Of a stretch of 64,000 bases of DNA, positions 9,211-22,946 are shown piece by piece (within the stretch, counting starts at the first letter, position 1; each line of letters opens with the position of its first letter). The notes beneath the pieces were generated by a model, which saw only the letters and a list, made by a program, of their open reading frames with translations, was not told where the DNA came from and searched no databases. A program made the position numbers and the translations under genes. The DNA comes from Sulfurovum lithotrophicum (GTDB lineage Bacteria > Campylobacterota > Campylobacteria > Campylobacterales > Sulfurovaceae), in assembly GCF_000987835.1 (NCBI RefSeq), contig NZ_CP011308.1, positions 2,108,001-2,172,000 on the forward strand. Direction: 5' to 3'.

Positions 9211-9402
9211 TTAGTTGATCATCTCTTTGATGTTTTTGGCATCTACTTTATCGACATGTTTGGAACTTCTCATTTGTCTATGGTGTTTACCATCGACTTT
9301 TGTAAGAATGTGACTTCTATATGCAGTCCCTCTTTTGATCTTGCCGCTTTTTTTCACTTTAAAACGCTTAACAGCGCCTTTTACGCTTTTCATTTTTGGC
9401 AT
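9211..9402 (-). CDS. rpmI: 50S ribosomal protein L35
   Basis: 63 residues starting [20 protein letters not shown]. The start at 9402 has GGAG 8 nt upstream; an in-frame upstream ATG at 9429 would add nine residues foreign to L35. L35 is a basic late-assembly protein of the 50S subunit. It is normally cotranscribed as infC-rpmI-rplT. Here infC is absent upstream, where a repeat region and a divergent MutS gene are found instead. Confidence 0.96.
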   Translation of the reverse strand: MPKMKSVKGAVKRFKVKKSGKIKRGTAYRSHILTKVDGKHHRQMRSSKHVDKVDAKNIKEMIN

Positions 9403-9519
9403 ATGCTTACTCCCTATAGAATTTTTCATGTTCGACAGACTAAACGTTTATCGACATAAAATGGGACGATATTATACCCAAATTATCTGAAAGGTTTATT
9501 AGGACACTCCCCGGTGAAG

Positions 9520-9708
9520 CAGTTCACCTTTATTTAACACTTTCGCCTTCACGGCTCCACTTTGTTCCGACCGTTCCGGTTCCGAAGCTACAAACATGAA
9601 GCAGTTCATGTTTGCTTAACGCGTTTGCCTTCGTGGCTACACTTCGTTCCGACCACTCCGGTTCCGGCGCTATAAAGATGAAGCAGTTCACCTTTATTTA
9701 ACGCGCCT
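9520..9708. repeat. tandem 82-bp repeat, two full units and part of a third
   Basis: Units 9520-9601 and 9602-9683 are both 82 bp, and a third begins at 9684 and ends near 9708. Each unit carries the block TTCCGACC, CCGGTTCCG and GCTA, and each junction forms a hairpin around the loop GCAG (for example AAACATGAA-GCAG-TTCATGTTT at 9593-9614). Arm sequences differ between junctions yet still pair. It fills most of the gap between rpmI and the MutS gene; no ORF is seen in it. Confidence 0.85.
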
Positions 9709-9746
9709 CATGATAAAATCTATACTATTAAATCAGAGGGCGATCC

Positions 9747-12677
9747 GTGGATAAAGCAGCAGAGATACTTTCCCAGAAGAACAAGCTTCTAACAGAAGTT
9801 TATTTCGATCTGCAGCGCTATTTTGAAGAAAAATACGGCAAAGACGCCCTCGTCCTCATGGAAATCGGTACTTTCTTTGAAACCTACGAGGTAAATAATG
9901 ACGACCTGAAAATAGGCAAGGCAAAAGAGATCGCCGAACTACTGAACATCCAGCTGACACGAAAAAGCAAAGCCATTCTGGAGAATTCCATTTCCAATCC
10001 CCTGCTTGCTGGAGTACCCACCGTTTCGCTCGACCGCTACTTAGCACGGCTCATCGCTAGCAAGAAATACACCATTATCGTCGTAAAACAGAAAGGGGAG
10101 ATGCCCAACGTAAAGCGCTATGTAGCAAACATCATCTCTCCGGGTACTAACTTCGAGTACCTTTCCGAACCCAGCGAGAACAATATCGTCTCACTCATAA
10201 TCGATGAAAACGCCGGTATCTACTCAGTAGGGTATGCCGCTATCGACGTGAGTACTGGTAAGACTATCTGTAATGAAACCCACTCGACACGTGATGACAA
10301 GACCTATGCACTCGATGAAGCCTTTAATCTGTTACAGACCTACAGTACATCCGAAGTCATCATCACCCTGGAAAGCAAAGAGATAGACAAAGAGTGGATC
10401 ATCCACTATCTTGAACTCTCATCCCTACACTACAGTATTAACATAAAACGATTCAGGATCGCTTTCCAGAATGAACTCTTTACCCGAATCTTCGAGATCA
10501 ACTCTTTTCTCTCCGCTATCGAATATCTGGACCTTGAGCGTCATCCCTACACGACAGAGTCTCTGGCTATTCTCATAGACTTCATCATCGAGCATGACGA
10601 AAGCATTATCGAGAAGATGAACCGGCCGCAATTTCTTGGCAACAGCCGATACATGTACATCGGAAACAATGCCATGGAACAGCTCTCCGTCATTTCAAGG
10701 GATCCTGCCGACATCACACTGCTCGACCTCATAGACAAAACTTCCACAGCTTTCGGAAAACGCCTGCTTAAAGAGAGATTGCTCAATCCCATATGCGACA
10801 GGGAACTGCTTGAAGAGCGTTATGACCTGACAGAGAAACTTCTCCCGAACATTGACCGTTTTGAGACCCATCTCAAACAGATATATGACCTTGAGCGCAT
10901 AGCGCGACGGATCAAACTACGCAAACTCCATCCGGTGGAACTTACCTACATTGCCATGTCCCTAGAGTCCATACTGAACCTGCTTGAAGATGCGCAGGAG
11001 AATGCACTCGAAATAGACAACAGACTGCTAGATGAAAGTAGGGAGATGCTTACGGTACTTGAAGAAACCTTTAAACTGAACATCTGTGCACGCTTCCGCA
11101 TTGAACAGATCAATGACAACATCTTTAAAAACGGTGTCTACCCGGCTATTGACACTATTGTCAAAGAGCAGCAGAATGAAGTCAACAAGATGGACAGAGT
11201 TGCCGAGCATGTTGAAGCCCTGTTCAACAAAGACAAACTCTTTAGCGGCAATACAAAATATGCAACAGTGAGCTATCTGGAAAGCGAAGGGTACTACCTC
11301 AATCTGACAAAAAACCGCTTTACACTGATAGAAAAAGAGTTAAAGAACTCATTTGTCACCATTGACAACCAGCACCACTTCTTCAAGGATTTTCACTACA
11401 AGTATCTCAAGAACACCGTAAAGGTTCAGGCACCGCTTTTTGAAGAGATCACCCGTTCCTATGAGACAGCACAGGTCAAACTGGTCTCACTCGTCAAGCA
11501 GCGATACATTGAAAGCCTCGATATGCTGGAAAATCGTTTTTCTTTGCTTCTTGACAAACTCATTGCCTTCATTGCCAATATCGATGTGGCTATCTCAAAT
11601 GCCAAATGCAGCCGAAGCATGAACCTCTCCCGTCCGATCATAGAAGAAGGGAATTTCTATGAAGCGATCGGCCTGCGCCATCCCATCATAGAAGCCAATG
11701 ACGAGAGAGGCATCTATGTACCCAATGATATTTTCCTGGGAGAAAACAACAATACGGCACACAATCATATTACTCTCAATGCCAGCAACGGTGAAGATGT
11801 CTACGGTATGCTTCTCTACGGCATAAACTCTTCAGGGAAATCCTCTCTGATGAAAAGTATCGGTCTATCGGTCGTACTTGCACAGGCCGGATTCTTTGTT
11901 CCGGCAGTAGAGCTTCGTTTCGGTCTTTACAATAAGCTATTCACACGGATCGTCTCCAAAGACAATCTTTACAAAGGACTCTCTACCTTTGCCATTGAAA
12001 TGCTTGAACTGAAGAACATCTTCAATAGAGCAGATGAGCATTCATTGGTCCTTGGAGATGAGATAAGCCAGGGGACAGAGACAGAATCTGCCCTTGCCAT
12101 CGTCTCAAGTGCCATACTCAAACTGATCTCTCTGAGATCAACTTTCATTTTTGCTACACATTTGCATCAGCTGGGCAACATACCGCAACTGCAGAAGCTC
12201 AATCATCTCATCTTCCTGCATCTTGACATCAGATATGACGAAGACAAGGATACACTCATTTACAACAGAGTACTGCAGCTTGGGCAGGGGGACAGTCTTT
12301 ACGGCCTGGAATTTGCCAAGTCTCTGCATATGGACAAGGGCTTCCTGCAAACAGCCCAAAGCATCAGAGAAAACCTGAACCATTCAGACAGCGATATCAA
12401 AAAACTGCGAAAACAAAAAAGCAGCAAATATAACAAAGCGCTTTATCTCAGTAAATGCGCATTGTGCGATGCCAATGTCGAAGATGTCCATCATATAGCT
12501 GAACAGAAAGAGGCAAATCAAGACGGACAGATAGACCACTTCCACAAGAACCATAAATACAACCTCATACCACTCTGCAAAAAACACCACAACCTCGTCC
12601 ATGAAGGAAAGATCATCATCTCAGGTTTCGTGATGACGTCGGACGGATTGAAGTTGCATTATGAGGTAAAAGAATAA
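9747..12677 (+). CDS. MutS-family mismatch-binding ATPase with C-terminal HNH nuclease domain (MutS7-like)
   Basis: 976 residues from a GTG start. The N-terminal mismatch-recognition domain has GTFFETYEV, keeping the Phe-x-Glu pair that stacks on mismatches. Core and clamp domains are followed by the ATPase, with Walker [10 protein letters not shown] (about 692-700), [10 protein letters not shown] as Walker B and FATHLHQL as the switch His. The last 75 residues form an HNH/zinc nuclease domain: CALC (about 904), [19 protein letters not shown]. This architecture is known from the MutS7 subfamily of Campylobacterota, giant viruses and octocoral mitochondria. It is proposed to be a self-contained repair protein, with HNH replacing MutL/MutH nicking. 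The nicking function is inferred. Monocistronic. Confidence 0.9.
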   Translation: MDKAAEILSQKNKLLTEVYFDLQRYFEEKYGKDALVLMEIGTFFETYEVNNDDLKIGKAKEIAELLNIQLTRKSKAILENSISNPLLAGVPTVSLDRYLARLIASKKYTIIVVKQKGEMPNVKRYVANIISPGTNFEYLSEPSENNIVSLIIDENAGIYSVGYAAIDVSTGKTICNETHSTRDDKTYALDEAFNLLQTYSTSEVIITLESKEIDKEWIIHYLELSSLHYSINIKRFRIAFQNELFTRIFEINSFLSAIEYLDLERHPYTTESLAILIDFIIEHDESIIEKMNRPQFLGNSRYMYIGNNAMEQLSVISRDPADITLLDLIDKTSTAFGKRLLKERLLNPICDRELLEERYDLTEKLLPNIDRFETHLKQIYDLERIARRIKLRKLHPVELTYIAMSLESILNLLEDAQENALEIDNRLLDESREMLTVLEETFKLNICARFRIEQINDNIFKNGVYPAIDTIVKEQQNEVNKMDRVAEHVEALFNKDKLFSGNTKYATVSYLESEGYYLNLTKNRFTLIEKELKNSFVTIDNQHHFFKDFHYKYLKNTVKVQAPLFEEITRSYETAQVKLVSLVKQRYIESLDMLENRFSLLLDKLIAFIANIDVAISNAKCSRSMNLSRPIIEEGNFYEAIGLRHPIIEANDERGIYVPNDIFLGENNNTAHNHITLNASNGEDVYGMLLYGINSSGKSSLMKSIGLSVVLAQAGFFVPAVELRFGLYNKLFTRIVSKDNLYKGLSTFAIEMLELKNIFNRADEHSLVLGDEISQGTETESALAIVSSAILKLISLRSTFIFATHLHQLGNIPQLQKLNHLIFLHLDIRYDEDKDTLIYNRVLQLGQGDSLYGLEFAKSLHMDKGFLQTAQSIRENLNHSDSDIKKLRKQKSSKYNKALYLSKCALCDANVEDVHHIAEQKEANQDGQIDHFHKNHKYNLIPLCKKHHNLVHEGKIIISGFVMTSDGLKLHYEVKE

Positions 12678-12771
12678 AGTAGTTAATGGGATAAAAATAT
12701 GGTTATAGTAAGAAGTAACAAACAATAATAAAACAAATGATTAAAAAGAGTAGAAGTCATAGATAACTCAA

Positions 12772-12889
12772 AGTGGCAGCGACCTACATTCCCACAGACG
12801 TAGCCTGCAGTATTATCGGCGATGGGAGGCTTGACTTCCAGGTTCGGAATGGAGCTGGGTATGACCCTCCCTCTAGCCCCACCACTAAG
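12772..12889 (-). rRNA. rrf: 5S ribosomal RNA
   Basis: About 118 nt on the minus strand, recognised by the conserved core CCAGCTCCATTCCGAACC and by terminal complementarity (AGTGGTGGGGC with the 3' GCTGCCACTT). It is last in the rRNA operon, about 155 bp after 23S. The 12678-12771 stretch beyond it shows no gene and no clear intrinsic terminator. Confidence 0.93.
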
Positions 12890-13045
12890 AGAAGTAAATA
12901 CACTGATTTGTGTACTTAATTCTCTTTGCTTATGGAAAGCTTGAGAAGCTTAGTATTGTTAAGAGCCTATCGAATGTTGTTTTTGGTAATTACAACTTTA
13001 AGAAATACATCTTGTAAGTTTGCACTTAGCAAGGTAGTACCTATT

Positions 13046-15933
<2,888 letters not shown>

Positions 15934-16272
15934 ATTCTAAGGTACTACCTTATTAAATGCAAAATGAACTGTTTGTGTCTTACCACTTTGGTTCGTTTTT
16001 GGTTGTTTAATAAGTTTGAAGATTCTTACATCTTCTTTTTTATTGAGTTTCTTGCACATGAAAGATATCATTATCAAAGAATAAATTCTTTTCAAACAAT
16101 ATGTTTATGTTAAATTGTAATTGTTCTGTAAAATTTGACTTGATCTCTTAAATAAATAATCAATCGCGTCTCGTTTTGCAACATTACGTTAGACTCTTAA
16201 CAATAATAAGTTAAATAACTTTTAGACAAATGTCTAATTCAAATTTTCCAAGGAAAACTTGCATTAAACATA

Positions 16273-16349
16273 TGGTGGGCGTACCAGGACTTGAACCTGG
16301 GACCTCACCCTTATCAGGGGTGCACTCTAACCAGCTGAGCTATACGCCC
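16273..16349 (-). tRNA. tRNA-Ile (GAT)
   Basis: 77-nt cloverleaf in the 16S-23S spacer with acceptor GGGCGTA/TACGCCC, anticodon loop CTGATAA (GAT), T-loop GGTTCAAGTCC and encoded CCA. It is the only tRNA in the spacer; the usual companion tRNA-Ala(TGC) is not found between 15934 and 16477. Confidence 0.97.
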
Positions 16350-16477
16350 ATATGCATTGTTTAAAGAACCAAATGATCTTTATCAACCAAACATAAGCTA
16401 CTGAACAAACAGTGCAAACAAACCATCGTCTTATCGATTGTGATGATACTCTGTGAGGAAATATCATCTATACTCTT

Positions 16478-17988
<1,511 letters not shown>

Positions 17989-18188
17989 AAAATAGAATGG
18001 TTTGAACCATTGTCAGAATCACTTAAGTTATTTCTACTTAAGTTAATTCATATCACTTTTTTGTTAAAAAGTGCAAAAATTAAATCTCAAATAGACGTTG
18101 ATTTGTTTACTTATATTTGGTTGTCAAAGATCACTCAATAACACTCTTTCTAGCAACTCGCTAGCTCTCCATGTGTTGTTGGACGCGT

Positions 18189-18217
18189 ATTATAGCACCG
18201 AATCCCTTCCTTGTCAA
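18189..18217 (-). promoter_or_regulatory. rRNA operon promoter, full sigma-70 consensus
   Basis: On the minus strand, TTGACA (18212-18217), a 17-nt spacer and TATAAT (18189-18194) form a perfect consensus promoter about 200 bp before the 16S gene. Confidence 0.93.
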
Positions 18218-18322
18218 GGGTTTTTGCGAAATATTTGTGTTTTTTTTTGTTTTTTTTCTTTGCTTACATTATATATAACAATAGAGCACAATATTTTTTT
18301 AAAGATACAAACTATATTTCGC

Positions 18323-18328
18323 TATAAT
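18323..18328 (+). promoter_or_regulatory. -10 box upstream of thyX
   Basis: TATAAT 32 nt before the thyX start in CGCTATAATCTT, with an AT-rich upstream stretch and no clear -35 box. It lies in the divergent region with the rRNA promoter. Confidence 0.55.
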
Positions 18329-18359
18329 CTTTTCAAGAAATTATGGATCGGGAGAGAAG

Positions 18360-19193
18360 ATGTATCAGTTGGCGTATGAGAAACCGAAGGTGACCTTATT
18401 GCAGGAGTCCGGTCTCGGGGTTGCGGAAATAGCGGCAAGGACCTGTTATGACAGTTTTGAGAACTCGGAGAACGCGTCTGTCAAACATGCCATGGAACAT
18501 CTTGACAGAGATGCCGTCAACAGCATAGACGACTCCGACCTGCTGAAGAACCTTGCCTGGGTGCATCACCATCACTCCATCATAGAGCATGCTACACTGA
18601 GTTACCTCATTCAGGGAACATCAAGAGGGGTACTTCAGGAGCATGCAAGGCACAGGCTGCAGGCCATCTCTGTTCGCAGTACACGCTACACGATGTCTTC
18701 CATCATCAATGCATTCGTCGCTTCGATCGAGAACGAGGACCCTTTTGCTTTCTTTTTGGAAAAACTACTTGCACTCAAACTCTTTGTCATCAGCGATGAG
18801 GAGTACCTTACCATAGAGATCCGTACCATCTTCGACAAGCTGATGTTCCAGTACGAAAGAGATGATGCATTCATAGACTCTGCCGTTGCTAAATCCTCCT
18901 TGCATTATATTAAGGATTATGAGGGAGATGCAAAGAAGCTTTTTGAGCTGCTGCAAAAGGGCAAGAAAAAACGAAATGTCGGAGACAAGTTCAAGCACAT
19001 TGTCTCGGACAACTGGAAGGTCGATATGGTGGTCACTTTCAATATACGCAGTCTCAAGAACTACTTTGACCTGAGAGATTCGGGTGCAGCATGGTTCCAG
19101 ATACAGTGGCTTGCACAGGCAATGAAGGAGGTCACACCAATCAAATACCTCAAGCTGATCGATAAAGAGTATCGGAATATAGTTGATCGCTAA
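18360..19193 (+). CDS. thyX: FAD-dependent thymidylate synthase ThyX
   Basis: 277 residues. The ThyX signature RHRLQAISVRSTRY (RHRx7S type) lies at about 98-111, preceded by HHHHSIIEHATLSYLI; the C-terminal helix has RSLKNYFDLRDSGAAWFQIQ. It makes dTMP from dUMP using methylene-tetrahydrofolate and reduced FAD/NADPH. ThyX instead of ThyA is usual in Campylobacterota. The start at ATG 18360 follows GGGAGAGAAG. Monocistronic, divergent from the rRNA operon. The protein is longer than the average ThyX (about 210-250) owing to a middle insert at about 120-190. Confidence 0.95.
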   Translation: MYQLAYEKPKVTLLQESGLGVAEIAARTCYDSFENSENASVKHAMEHLDRDAVNSIDDSDLLKNLAWVHHHHSIIEHATLSYLIQGTSRGVLQEHARHRLQAISVRSTRYTMSSIINAFVASIENEDPFAFFLEKLLALKLFVISDEEYLTIEIRTIFDKLMFQYERDDAFIDSAVAKSSLHYIKDYEGDAKKLFELLQKGKKKRNVGDKFKHIVSDNWKVDMVVTFNIRSLKNYFDLRDSGAAWFQIQWLAQAMKEVTPIKYLKLIDKEYRNIVDR

Positions 19194-19290
19194 TTCTCTT
19201 TTAGAATGTATCGTATTCTTATGGATACCTTAACAAATATGATAAAATTAATAGAAAAATAATGAAATTGTTATTATTTTGTTAAAAGAC

Positions 19291-19320
19291 TTGACATTCG
19301 TTAATATAAAGAGATATAAT
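19291..19320 (+). promoter_or_regulatory. promoter of the beta-barrel protein gene
   Basis: TTGACA (19291-19296), an 18-nt spacer and TATAAT (19315-19320), 36 bp before the ATG at 19357. It predicts strong constitutive expression. Confidence 0.85.
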
Positions 19321-19356
19321 TTTATTGTAACTAAAAAATATTCTAAAGGAATAAAA

Positions 19357-19941
19357 ATGAAAAAGTTAAATCTTTCTTTGGCAGCAATTTTTGCAATAGG
19401 TACATTCGCAGTAGCGGGTGGGGATATCGCTCCGGTAGAGCCAGTAGTTGAAGCACCGGTAGTTGAGTCAACCGGCAACTTCTATATTGGTGGTGCCTAT
19501 GGATATGGTGACATGGATGTCTCAGATGCAGGATACAGTCATGATGAAAACTTTGACTCCTTTATGTTGCAGGCAGGATACAAGTTTAATCCATATATCG
19601 CCGTAGAGGGTAGATACTGGTGGACCAGTGGGAACGACTGGGATAATTCGGGTGAAGACTTTTCCGCAGACTCATGGGGTATCTATGTAAAACCAATGTA
19701 CCCTGTTACCAATGAGCTTGACATCTATGCATTGCTCGGATACGGCGATACCGATCCGGAAATCGGTGGTTCAGGACCAGATTACGATACAGACGGTTTC
19801 CAGTGGGGACTTGGTGCTTCGTATGACGTGACAGAAAATGTAGCGGTATTTGTTGATTATGTAAGCCTGTATGATGATACAAATGATGGTGAAGATCTTA
19901 CCATTGATACTGTCAACTTTGGTGTAACTTACAACTTCTAA
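19357..19941 (+). CDS. small outer-membrane beta-barrel protein (OmpA-like/Opa-type barrel)
   Basis: 194 residues from ATG 19357 (AAAGGA upstream); an earlier in-frame ATG at 19279 precedes the promoter and is not used. The signal peptide (MKKLNLSLAAIFAIGTFAVA) is followed by a Pro/Val/Glu linker and an eight-strand-like barrel with strands such as NFYIGGAYGYGDMDV and the C-terminal VNFGVTYNF. No periplasmic OmpA domain is present. The role is probably structural or surface exposed; nothing indicates a specific ligand. Flanked by its own promoter and terminator. Confidence 0.82.
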   Translation: MKKLNLSLAAIFAIGTFAVAGGDIAPVEPVVEAPVVESTGNFYIGGAYGYGDMDVSDAGYSHDENFDSFMLQAGYKFNPYIAVEGRYWWTSGNDWDNSGEDFSADSWGIYVKPMYPVTNELDIYALLGYGDTDPEIGGSGPDYDTDGFQWGLGASYDVTENVAVFVDYVSLYDDTNDGEDLTIDTVNFGVTYNF

Positions 19942-19955
19942 GAAACACCTTTTTT

Positions 19956-19986
19956 ACCAAGCTTTCGGGCTTGGTATTTTTTTCTT
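19956..19986 (+). terminator. intrinsic terminator of the beta-barrel gene
   Basis: Stem ACCAAGC/GCTTGGT with a short loop, followed by ATTTTTTT, beginning 14 nt after the stop codon. Confidence 0.9.
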
Positions 19987-20071
19987 CCATTTTTTTCTGC
20001 AGATCTTCCATCTTTTATTTAATCTATTTGACTATAATACTTGCTATTCAGATTTATAACAGGAGCACGCT

Positions 20072-21772
20072 TTGCGCTTTACGCTTTTTTTACTCTTTTT
20101 CCTTTTTTTCCATAAACCCCTTTTCCCCCAAACACTCTCTGTCGAGACCATCTCCTCCAACATACAGAACGACCTTCAGACCAAGCTCCATGGAGAGAAC
20201 AAAGCCATCGTACAGAACCTTTATGCCAGGACAGGCAACAAACCTTTATGGATAGGCTCCACTAACAAGCAGAAGATGAGCCAGCTCATTCAGTCCCTGA
20301 ATGATCCGCTCTACAATTACAAGAACAAACCTTTTAACCAGAAAGCGATCAAAAAACTGACCTATATGCTGGACAACAACCAATATTCTGCTGCCAAAAA
20401 GGCAGCAGTCTATGCCCGTCTTGATATCGTGCTGAGCTCTGCCTTCATACATCTGGTACGCTTCATCGTGCAGGGCGATGTAGACTGGGCTCTGGTACAG
20501 CAAAAGTTCAAAGCGCTCCGGGAGAGTGACGATATCCGTGCAGACTGGGAGATATCCCCAAAGTCTTTCCCGGACGAAGAATCATTGGCTCAAGCAGTTT
20601 TCATCGGAAATATACGGTCCTACCTCGATTCTCTGCTCCCCATGGAAAAGGAGTACAGACGGCTGGTCAAATTGCTTGAAAACTACCGTGTTATGAACAC
20701 TTTTCCAAAAATAAAATACAGCAACACCCCCTTAAAGATCGGCGATTGGAGTCCCCGTGCCAAGGAGGTTAAAAGACGTTTGCAGATCTCCGGAGATTAC
20801 CCCAAAAGTGCCCCTGTTGACTGGAAATTTGACCGAAAGCTGGAAGAGGCAGTCAAAACCTACCAGAAACGGTACCTGCTGAAAATAACCGGGCAGGTTG
20901 ACAAAACAACGATGTATTACCTTAATCAGCCTGTCAAAAACAATATCCGGGCGATCATTGTAAACCTGGACAAGACCAAGCTCTACCCCAAACATTTTGA
21001 AAATGAATATGTCGCTGTCAATGTGCCTGACTTCAACCTACGCTACTACAGGGATGATGAGATGATATTTAAAACGGGGGTTGTTGTAGGACGTATTGAC
21101 CGGCCTACCCCAATTTTCAGTGACAAAATAGAGTATATGGTCATTAACCCTACCTGGACGATCCCGGACAACCTTATCAAGCGGGACCTCATTCATGTAT
21201 TCCGTGAGAACCCTGCCTATCTAGAAGAGAACAACATTCACGTCTTTTCAGGCAATAAGGAAATCAATATTACCCAGGAGATGCTTGACCCCTACGAACA
21301 CAGTGACAAAAAGGTACCCTATCGCTTCGTTCAGTACCCTGGAGATACCAATGCGCTGGGGCGTGTCAAATTCATGTTCCCGAACAAATATTCCGTCTAT
21401 CTTCACGATACTGACAACAAAAGCCTCTTGACAAGACGCTACAAGATTTACAGTTCGGGATGTATGCGTGTTGACAAACCATTTGACCTGATGGACATTC
21501 TGCTCATACATGCCAAAGGTACCTACACCAAAGCAGACATCGAAGCAATTATCGCGACTGACAAACCAAAAACCATCAGGCTGAAAAATGCCATTCCCGT
21601 ACATATACTCTACTTCACTGTTTTCGTAGAAGACGGACTGGCCTATTTCAAGAACGATATCTATCTGTATGACAAGATCATAGAAGAGTCCTGCGAAGGA
21701 CACAAAAAAGCCACTTTTACCATGCCCAAAAAACGTATGGGACGGGTAAAAGAAGTTTCCAGATCAAATTAA
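20072..21772 (+). CDS. L,D-transpeptidase of the YcbB type
   Basis: 566 residues from TTG 20072 with AGGAG 7 nt upstream and a signal peptide (MRFTLFLLFFLFF...). In order: an N-terminal scaffold domain, a peptidoglycan-binding domain with its internal repeat (about 225-285), and the YkuD catalytic domain. The catalytic residues lie in VYLHDTDNKSL and YSSGCMRV (nucleophilic Cys). It forms 3-3 cross-links in peptidoglycan or attaches proteins to it. The next gene is a small lipoprotein 9 nt downstream, suggesting one envelope operon. Confidence 0.9.
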   Translation: MRFTLFLLFFLFFHKPLFPQTLSVETISSNIQNDLQTKLHGENKAIVQNLYARTGNKPLWIGSTNKQKMSQLIQSLNDPLYNYKNKPFNQKAIKKLTYMLDNNQYSAAKKAAVYARLDIVLSSAFIHLVRFIVQGDVDWALVQQKFKALRESDDIRADWEISPKSFPDEESLAQAVFIGNIRSYLDSLLPMEKEYRRLVKLLENYRVMNTFPKIKYSNTPLKIGDWSPRAKEVKRRLQISGDYPKSAPVDWKFDRKLEEAVKTYQKRYLLKITGQVDKTTMYYLNQPVKNNIRAIIVNLDKTKLYPKHFENEYVAVNVPDFNLRYYRDDEMIFKTGVVVGRIDRPTPIFSDKIEYMVINPTWTIPDNLIKRDLIHVFRENPAYLEENNIHVFSGNKEINITQEMLDPYEHSDKKVPYRFVQYPGDTNALGRVKFMFPNKYSVYLHDTDNKSLLTRRYKIYSSGCMRVDKPFDLMDILLIHAKGTYTKADIEAIIATDKPKTIRLKNAIPVHILYFTVFVEDGLAYFKNDIYLYDKIIEESCEGHKKATFTMPKKRMGRVKEVSRSN

Positions 21773-21781
21773 AGGCGGCAA

Positions 21782-22003
21782 ATGAGAAGCATCACGCAGC
21801 TAAGCCTAACACTGACAGCCCTTTTTCTTTTGACCGCCTGCGGTAATGAGAGCCCAGAGAGAAAAATAGAGACATTCAAAAATCCTGTCGATACCTATAT
21901 GGACAGCCGTGTAAACGCGATGGATGATGCAAAAGCTGCCGTGGCAGAAAGCAACAGGCGGAACAAAGAGCAGGAAGATGCCATGAAGGCACTGGTAAAA
22001 TAG
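21782..22003 (+). CDS. small lipoprotein
   Basis: 73 residues with a lipoprotein signal (LFLLTAC, lipidated Cys at about 20) followed by a helical, charged region with a run of Ala/Glu/Lys. It resembles Lpp-like coiled-coil lipoproteins in size and composition but has no recognisable Lpp sequence. It directly follows the L,D-transpeptidase gene, the enzyme class that attaches Lpp to peptidoglycan in E. coli, and it ends in lysine (ALVK). A role as a peptidoglycan-linked lipoprotein is therefore a reasonable inference. Confidence 0.7.
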   Translation: MRSITQLSLTLTALFLLTACGNESPERKIETFKNPVDTYMDSRVNAMDDAKAAVAESNRRNKEQEDAMKALVK

Positions 22004-22089
22004 TCAGACGCTTCTTTTTCTTCTTAGTGTTATCAATATTTTCCCTGTTTGTATGGTATGATACAGCTAACCAACTGTTGGAGACCGCA

Positions 22090-22878
22090 ATGAAATCTAT
22101 ACGACATATTATACTTCTATCTCTTTTTTTGCCTCTACTAGCTTCTGCGGAACTCTTTTATGTAGGCGTGCTGGATAAAGAAACAAGGTATAGTGAGCAG
22201 ATACTACTGTCAAAAGCAAAGCTTGGACACTTGGAAAAATCTGTGCGCAATGCATGGAGAGATGGGTACAGAATTACCAACTTTTTCCATTCTCCGCGAC
22301 GATGGACTGTTGTTTTGAGCAAAGATACACGTGTAGGCAAGCAGATATATATTCATCACAGACAGATAGATGTATTTAAAAGGGAGGTGCTGCGTTTTTT
22401 CCGAAAAGGATATGAAGTCGTCAATGTGGAGAACGGCGTAGGTGAATGGGTCGCCGTTCTTGACAACGGAGGCACTTTGAAAAACAGCAAGATACGTGTT
22501 ACCCGTGAACTTGAGGAGATGGAAAAGATCATCAAGAGGCAGAAGAAGAAGGGCTTTGACCTCATAGATATGGAAGCGGCAGAAGGATTGTGGGTCGCCA
22601 TTTTTGCACAACACTCCGGATACCTAGCATCACATTATACTTTTAGCGAAACATGGGAAGCATTGACTAACCAGATTGACGGGGAATGGAAGAGAGGCTA
22701 CCGGATCGGAAACCTTGAGCATGGCTCAAACAGGTGGTTCGCGCTCTATGTCAAGCGTAAAACATCCCCGGAAGAACTCTATATCAGGAAACATGATTAC
22801 CGTACTTTCAGAAGTACGGTACGAGCATACTGGAAAAAGGGATACAGGATCACGGATCTTGCGGTGGGAAGGAATTGA
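22090..22878 (+). CDS. secreted repeat protein, DUF7477-like tryptophan/glycine-tyrosine repeats
   Basis: 262 residues from ATG 22090 (GGAG 7 nt upstream) with a signal peptide ending LLASA. It is built of about five repeats of 45-50 residues, each with a core GY-[RE]-[IV]-x-[ND] followed about ten residues later by W-x-[VA]-[VL]. Examples are GYRITNFFHSPRRWTVVL, GYEVVNVENGVGEWVAVL, GFDLIDMEAAEGLWVAIF and GYRIGNLEHGSNRWFALY; the last copy is cut short. This recalls DUF7477, a repeat fold of unknown function. It is probably periplasmic. It may be cotranscribed with the L,D-transpeptidase and lipoprotein genes. Confidence 0.75.
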   Translation: MKSIRHIILLSLFLPLLASAELFYVGVLDKETRYSEQILLSKAKLGHLEKSVRNAWRDGYRITNFFHSPRRWTVVLSKDTRVGKQIYIHHRQIDVFKREVLRFFRKGYEVVNVENGVGEWVAVLDNGGTLKNSKIRVTRELEEMEKIIKRQKKKGFDLIDMEAAEGLWVAIFAQHSGYLASHYTFSETWEALTNQIDGEWKRGYRIGNLEHGSNRWFALYVKRKTSPEELYIRKHDYRTFRSTVRAYWKKGYRITDLAVGRN

Positions 22879-22888
22879 ACCCCTGAAT

Positions 22889-22912
22889 AAAATGTCAATT
22901 TGACATTTTTTA
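22889..22912 (+). terminator. intrinsic terminator after the repeat protein
   Basis: Stem AAAATGTCA/TGACATTTT with a 3-nt loop and a following T run, 11 nt after the stop codon. Confidence 0.8.
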
Positions 22913-22946
22913 ACATCTCTTTTCAAAACCATTCTATACTCATAGA

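Noticed and set aside
9520-9708. Tandem repeat considered as a CRISPR array
   Set aside because: The unit is 82 bp with no alternation of a short repeat and unique spacers, and there are no cas genes.
18000-18180. Leader of the rRNA operon considered as a separate small RNA gene
   Set aside because: It lies between the consensus promoter and 16S and is explained as the operon leader.
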